Positions 59,110-64,000 of a DNA stretch of 64,000 nt are shown here, piece after piece. Within the stretch, counting starts at the first letter, position 1. Every line of letters begins with the position of its first letter. Both the position numbers and the translations under genes were made by a program. Source of the stretch: Physcomitrium patens (lineage: Eukaryota > Streptophyta > Bryopsida > Funariales > Funariaceae); NCBI RefSeq assembly GCF_000002425.4, contig NC_037267.1, positions 9,933,398 through 9,997,397 of the forward strand. The letters are read 5' to 3'. The notes beneath the pieces are model-generated. The model saw only the letters and a list, made by a program, of their open reading frames with translations, had not been told where the DNA came from and searched no databases.

Positions 59110-59553
59110 CAATCGATGAAAAGCCTCCACTGCCTTTGTTACATTTGTAAGATTCTTTATTGGCTCCGATGTGCCTTCACTAATATCATATTCGTGCCAA
59201 TGGACAAGATATTCTAATTTATTTTGGTGTCACCTTGAATCTAGGACTTCTTCTACTTTGAACTCTTCATTATTGTCCACTTCTATAGGAAGAGGTGGAG
59301 CTTGTTTTCTTCTTGGTATGTCCATTGTCTTGTATGGTTCAAGAAGAAATACGTGGAATACTAAATGGATTTTCATTAACTCTGGTAGGTGTAAACGATA
59401 TGCAACTAGATTGATTTGTATAAAAATAGAATATGATCTAAGCCTTGAATAGTCCAACTTGTCACAAAGATGAATGGTCTTAATATTAAGATGAAGTAAT
59501 GATACCTTGTCACCCATGTGGAATAGTGGTTGTTCCTTTTGACAGACATCCAC
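59110..59553 (-). pseudogene. C3 GPY/F region and chromodomain
   Basis: The 59,230-59,553 frame contains FHMGDKVSLLHLNIKT, INLVAYRLHLPE and EFKVEEVLDSR. After one stop the chromodomain goes on as NKLEYLVHWHEYDISEGTSE and VEAFHRLHPSKS. The conserved Trp of HWHEYD is kept, unlike in E1. Confidence 0.8.
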
Positions 59554-60549
59554 ATTGATCTTTTGTTGTTCTTGAGCTTCTTTTAACTACGCCTTCATTG
59601 TTGCATGTAGCTCTAACAAATGATTTGTAAAATCTTTTGCCGCAAGATTATCAGCTTTTGAAAAATCAAAAGTATCAAGTTATGGATGATAACTATAATT
59701 GGTAAAGAATAGTATTTTTTTTGTAGAAGAATGTACCATCTTAATATAAGCAAGCTCTGCCAATAGCAAAAGAGTTGTTCAAATATCTTATTGGTGGTTG
59801 ATAGTACATCTTAAATACTGTTATAAAACTTGATTAATATGCTCCGTTTGTCTATCAATTTGAGGATGGAATATTGAAGATAGTTTTATATCCACTTTTA
59901 GAATCTTAAAAAGAATTCACCAAAATCTTGATACAAACTAAGTTCCCATATCTGATATAATATCCTTGAATAATCCATGATAGCGATAGATATTATCAAG
60001 AAAGAGCTTAGCTGTTTCTTCACTTATGATAGATTTTATACATAATACAAAATGTGCCATTTTGGTAAAACAATTTATTATCACAAATATAGAATCATAA
60101 GAACCTGAGATTTGAAGATCCGTGATGAAATCTATAGAAACAAAAGACCATAGTTCTTCTAGAATAGATAATGGTTGAAGAAGTCTGTAAGGTCGATGAC
60201 GAGGAGTTTTTGATCTTAAACAAATGTCGCATGAGTGAACAAAGTCTTTCACATCCTTCCACACTTCTGGCCACCAAAAATCTCTAGATATAAGTTCCAA
60301 AGTCTTGTTGTATCTAAAATATCCTACTACTGAAAAGTCATGATGTGCTTGAAGAATACACAATTTTACCCATTCCTTTGGAACATATAATCGACCTTCA
60401 AAATAGAGTAGGTTGTTTTTAAACTCAAACTTAGAAGTATCTTGAGGCTTAGAAGAAAGACTCTTAATATTGTAAATAAGAGGATCAAAAGACATACTTG
60501 ATTGGATTTGTTTTACAAGGGTTGAATCAACAGTCAATGTTGATTTCAT
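59554..60549 (-). pseudogene. C3 integrase
   Basis: The frame at 59,938-60,549 has the zinc region (AHHDF, GYFRYNKT, CDICLRSK), where the second His is Tyr, and the catalytic core SIDFITDL with its first Asp, ending at the second Asp (SDMGT). The DNA beyond, toward 59,560, holds the third catalytic segment in decayed form. Confidence 0.8.
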
Positions 60550-60689
60550 TACTCAAAGATGAAAATGCTCTGGCTTCAAGAAAATTATTCTTTAATAATT
60601 AGAAGATGCATTTCTTTCTTTTGGTGCAAGATAAGAGCGTCTAAAGAGGGCGTTTGATAAACCTTGTTTTTTTTTGGATCGATATATAA

Positions 60690-62010
60690 TCTTGATAAAG
60701 ACATGCTCTAACGAGCTTGGCAATGATTCAAAATATGTTTTAACATAAAATACTTGAGATTCTTGTGGTCAGTATATACAGTGACTAGATTGGAAGCGCC
60801 TTTTAAATAATGATGCCATTCTTGAAATGAATCCATGATTACAAGAAGCTCTTTGTCATGGATTTCATACTTAATCTCAGTTGCTAAAAAAAATTTGGAA
60901 TAAAAAGCTACTAGGTGAAGTTTATCATGTATTCCCATTTGTGATAATACGACACCGAAAGCAAAATTTGATGTATTTTTTTCCATAAAAATTGCCTTAG
61001 AAAAGTCAACACGAAACAAGATTGGTGTAGAAATAAAAGTCGACTTCTAAGTTTCAAAAGATGCTTCAGCTTCTTTGCTCCACTCAAATTTATCTTTGCA
61101 AGTCAAACATGTAAGAGGGGCTGTAATTCAAGAGAAGTCTTTGATGAAGATCCGATAATAGTTGGCAAAGCCTTAAAAGCATTGGATATCTCTTATCGTT
61201 TTTGAAATCTTCCAATCCATAATCGTTTGAACTTTCTTAAGATCCATCATAAGTCCATCATTTGAAATGATGTATCCTAAGAAGTTGACTTGAATAGTGT
61301 GGAATACTTAGTTTTTTATCTTGGCAAAGAGTCCCTCATCACTTAATTTTTGTAACACACAACGAACATGAAGTTCATGTTCATTTATGCTCTTAAAATA
61401 GATCAAGATGTTGTCCAGATAATAAACAACAAAGTCATCTAAAAACTCTCAAAAAACATCATTTATTAGATGTTGAAAGGTTTTCGATGCATTTGTAAGT
61501 CCATAAGGCATGACGTTGTATTCAAAATATCCATACTTAGTTTGAAACGTAGTCTTCCATTCATTTCTTTCTTAAATACGTACTACATTGTATACTCCAT
61601 GTAGATCTATTTTTGTGTAGATCTTAGCTTGATTCAGTTGATCGAGAAGTTCGGATATCAAAGGTAGAGGATATCTATTCTTGATGGTGATCTTGTTGAG
61701 TCCTCGATAATCAACACACATCTGCAATGATCAATCTTTTTTCTTCACAAATAAAATTGGAGCTCTTACTGGTCATTTGGAATGGTGTATGAAATTCTTG
61801 GCCAAATTTTCTTCAATATATTCCTTGAGCTTAGCGAATTCATTTTGTGATAAACTATAGATTGGTCCCAATGGCAATTATGCTCTTTCTTGAAGGTCAA
61901 TTGAGCAATCATAGGTATGATATTCTGAAAGAGTATCCACATTCTTCTTCTTAAATACATCTTGAAATTCTTGATATTAGCTAAGAATGCCACTTAAAGT
62001 CTTCGCATCA
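60690..62010 (-). pseudogene. C3 RT and RNase H
   Basis: RNase H frame 60,708-61,019: AFGVVLSQMG, YEIHDKELLV and [11 protein letters not shown], with Glu and Asp catalytic residues kept; the first Asp is lost (MEKNTSNFA for ETDASDFA). [12 protein letters not shown] and IDLHGVYN are readable. The YLDD box reads YLDN (61,410-61,421), so the enzyme is dead. Confidence 0.8.
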
Positions 62011-62207
62011 TTAGAAACAGGTGTGGCGTAAATAACACAAGGTGACCCTTTTTTTACAACATGCAAGAAAGCTGTTGCACCTACAAACATAGATTTAATT
62101 GCACTAGACTTATGACTTTTTACTAGATTGATTTCACTCTTAATTATGCTTTCAGAGAAGTCAAGGGTACAAGAAATCCAATCTATGCAAGGATTATATT
62201 TTTCTAA

Positions 62208-62486
62208 CTATGATAAACATAAAATGATTGGGTTAGAAGGAGATCTAATTATATTAAAGATTACGCAACTACTATAACCATTTATTGCTACATCTATGGG
62301 AAGTGTTTCATGAGTATCATCTCCAAAAGATAACGGACGGCCATCTATGACTTCTACATGAACAAGTTTGGTTTTTTGTACTAACGGTATTTTATGACTT
62401 TTAACAAATTCTATGTCTAAAAAACAAATTGAGGCTCTTGAATCTATCAAGGCGGAGGTTTTATAATTATTAGCTCCTAAATGCAT
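62208..62486 (-). pseudogene. C3 protease
   Basis: A 92-codon open stretch contains ALIDSRASICFLDIEFVKSH and NPIILCLS. The active-site Asp-Ser pair is present but the following Gly is Arg (DSR). Confidence 0.75.
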
Positions 62487-62589
62487 ATCTATTATAAAAC
62501 AAGGAGAGGGTTATAAGGAGAGGATATGACCTTCATTGAAAATTGTACAAGATTCCAGCCACACGGTTCCTATTATAGCTGGACAAATT

Positions 62590-63577
62590 TGTCTTTTGAC
62601 ACTTTGTCTTCTTTGATAGATGTGCTCCTCATTATGTGATTTCATCGCTTCTTTGGACAATGTTGAGCAATGTATTTAGGTTCTTCACAATATAAGTACA
62701 ATCCTTCTTAACGATGATAAGTCTTTTTTTGCTCAGTAAGAGGTTTAAAATGTACCGTATCAATTTACATTTCTTCTACTTTTGAATGTATGTGTGGAGG
62801 AGATCTTGGTATTACCATCAATATGTAGTAATGTTGAAGCCCATTTGTATGACTCTCAGATCGAAATTCAAAAAGTCAATTATTACATTTCATAGCAAAG
62901 TCAATTCCTTGACTCAATATTTGAGGATCAGGTAAGTTGAACATCAATTTCTTTACATCATATTGTAATCCATAGAAAAATTGGCTAATAAGTACAACAT
63001 CATTTTACTTGATATCAATTGCAAGTTGTCAAAATTATAAAGCATATAACGTTATAAATCGATTGGTTTGTTGCAAAATATGGATCTTATTGGTTGCAAC
63101 ATAAGTTGGATCATGTTTTCCATATATGGATTGGAATTCCACTAAAAATGCCTCTAAATTATTTAATATTGGATCTTGTCGTTCAAGAAAAGATGAATAC
63201 CACGATAGTACTGAATCTAAAAGAAGTGTACCAACGAATCTAACTTATGATCCTGGAGTTGAATAGCTTTAAGGTTGAAGTTCAATCACAAGTTATACTT
63301 AATTGATAAATCCACAAAATTTGGATCTTATACCATCAAACTTCTTGGACAAAATAACTTTTGGTTCTCTAATACTTAAAAGATGTTCCACCATGGGTGG
63401 AAGGACATGATTTGGTGCAGATCTTGAAGCAGCTCTAATCAACTCTATATCTTCACTTCTTGCCATTCTTATTGATCCTTATAGTGATAAGCTAAATTGA
63501 TGCATCGCAAGCATCAACTCCCTCAATTGCTCTTGTATTTGTACCATTGCACTCTTCATTTCAACAAACTCTGCCAT
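62590..63577 (-). pseudogene. gag: C3 gag
   Basis: From the ATG at 63577 the sequence gives MAEFVEMKSAMVQIQEQLRE, a stop at codon 33, then IREPKVILSKKFDGIRSKF, parallel to E1 gag. The capsid and nucleocapsid parts downstream are broken. Confidence 0.75.
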
Positions 63578-63751
63578 AATAATACTCAAAAAAATATCTA
63601 ATATCACTCAAGATAAGTAGAAGAAAGGACTTAAGGACAAAGAAAATACTAAGAACAATATAAATTTAGAAGAGGGTAATCTGCAACTTCTAATATGCTT
63701 ATGTCTTATCATGAGAAAGAGGTAATCCACTCTTAATCAAGAGAAGAAAAA

Positions 63752-63763
63752 GCTCTGATATTG
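63752..63763 (-). other. Possible primer binding site of C3 (initiator-Met-like)
   Basis: On the - strand TATCAGAGC matches the nine inner bases of the common plant PBS TGGTATCAGAGC; the outer TGG is CAA. It lies about 20 bases inside the LTR end instead of next to it. C1 and C2 have decayed versions (TATTAAAAC, TATTAAAGC) at the same place. Confidence 0.45.
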
Positions 63764-63783
63764 TAAGTGTATTCTTATCAATT

Positions 63784-64000
63784 TATCAAGGACATGAACT
63801 AAAAGATGAAGTACAAACCAATGAAATCCATATCAAAGAAAGAGTGACAAAATAGAAATAAAGAAGTACGTATATTAAAAGAAATTAGGAAGGCTTATTG
63901 TCAAAAGACAAGAAAACTTGAGACTCTTGAAACTAGACTAGAAGCAAGAAAGGAATTAAGAGTGAAGAGAGCTTCACTCTTGTCTCTATATATACTATCT
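63784..64000 (-). repeat. C3 5' LTR, cut off by the window end
   Basis: It starts TATCAAGGACATGAAC and matches the C3 3' LTR to the last base, including the hairpin and TATA box. Confidence 0.85.

Larger units (their letters stand above)
57981..64000 (-). mobile_element. C3: family A chromovirus, runs past the window end
   Basis: The 3' LTR is at 57,981-58,531 and the 5' LTR starts at 63,784 and is cut by the window. On the - strand the interior gives gag, protease, RT, RNase H, integrase, chromodomain and ORF3 in order. It is the best preserved of the three family A copies: its domains are readable over long stretches, though with many stops and shifts. Confidence 0.9.

Overview
The window looks like nuclear DNA of a land plant. 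Two protein families point that way: a VQ-motif protein gene at 19-20 kb and a class III peroxidase fragment at 14 kb, both families of land plants. Ty3/gypsy chromovirus elements dominate the flanks. The species cannot be fixed from the sequence, and no rRNA, tRNA, organellar or bacterial feature was recognised.

Layout. (1) 1-5,644: a chromovirus retrotransposon on the + strand, here called E1. It has gag, pol (protease, RT, RNase H, integrase, chromodomain), a third small ORF and the 3' LTR; its 5' LTR lies outside the window. (2) 5.6-9.2 kb: AT-rich DNA with a solo LTR and an older LTR relic. (3) 9.2-31 kb: a more GC-rich, gene-bearing island. It holds the VQ gene on the - strand, a 646-bp Mutator-like element carrying a peroxidase fragment, a possible small secreted-peptide ORF, a TATA promoter candidate and microsatellites. 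(4) 31-45.6 kb: very AT-rich DNA with a complete but decayed family A element (C1, 33,755-42,353, - strand), which carries two further insertions and an assembly gap, then nested LTR relics. (5) 45.65-47.35 kb: a small gene-like island without a recognisable product. (6) 49,034-56,801: a second complete decayed family A element (C2), with a 1,855-bp insertion. (7) 57,981-64,000: a third family A element (C3), the least decayed of the three, cut off by the window end.

The most interesting signals are in the retrotransposons. E1 and all three family A copies carry a roughly 100-codon reading frame between the chromodomain and the 3' LTR, with matching C-terminal sequence despite wide divergence elsewhere; I do not recognise the product. 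The E1 LTR upstream region is packed with heat-shock-element-type GAAnnTTC/TTCnnGAA units, including one perfect four-unit array. Both families have a 13-bp stem, 4-nt loop hairpin immediately after the LTR TATA box. The stem sequences differ but the shape is the same.

The only host gene I would defend strongly is the VQ protein, a likely nuclear regulator of the MKS1-like type. Most other open frames in the island look like chance frames in GC-rich or low-complexity DNA.
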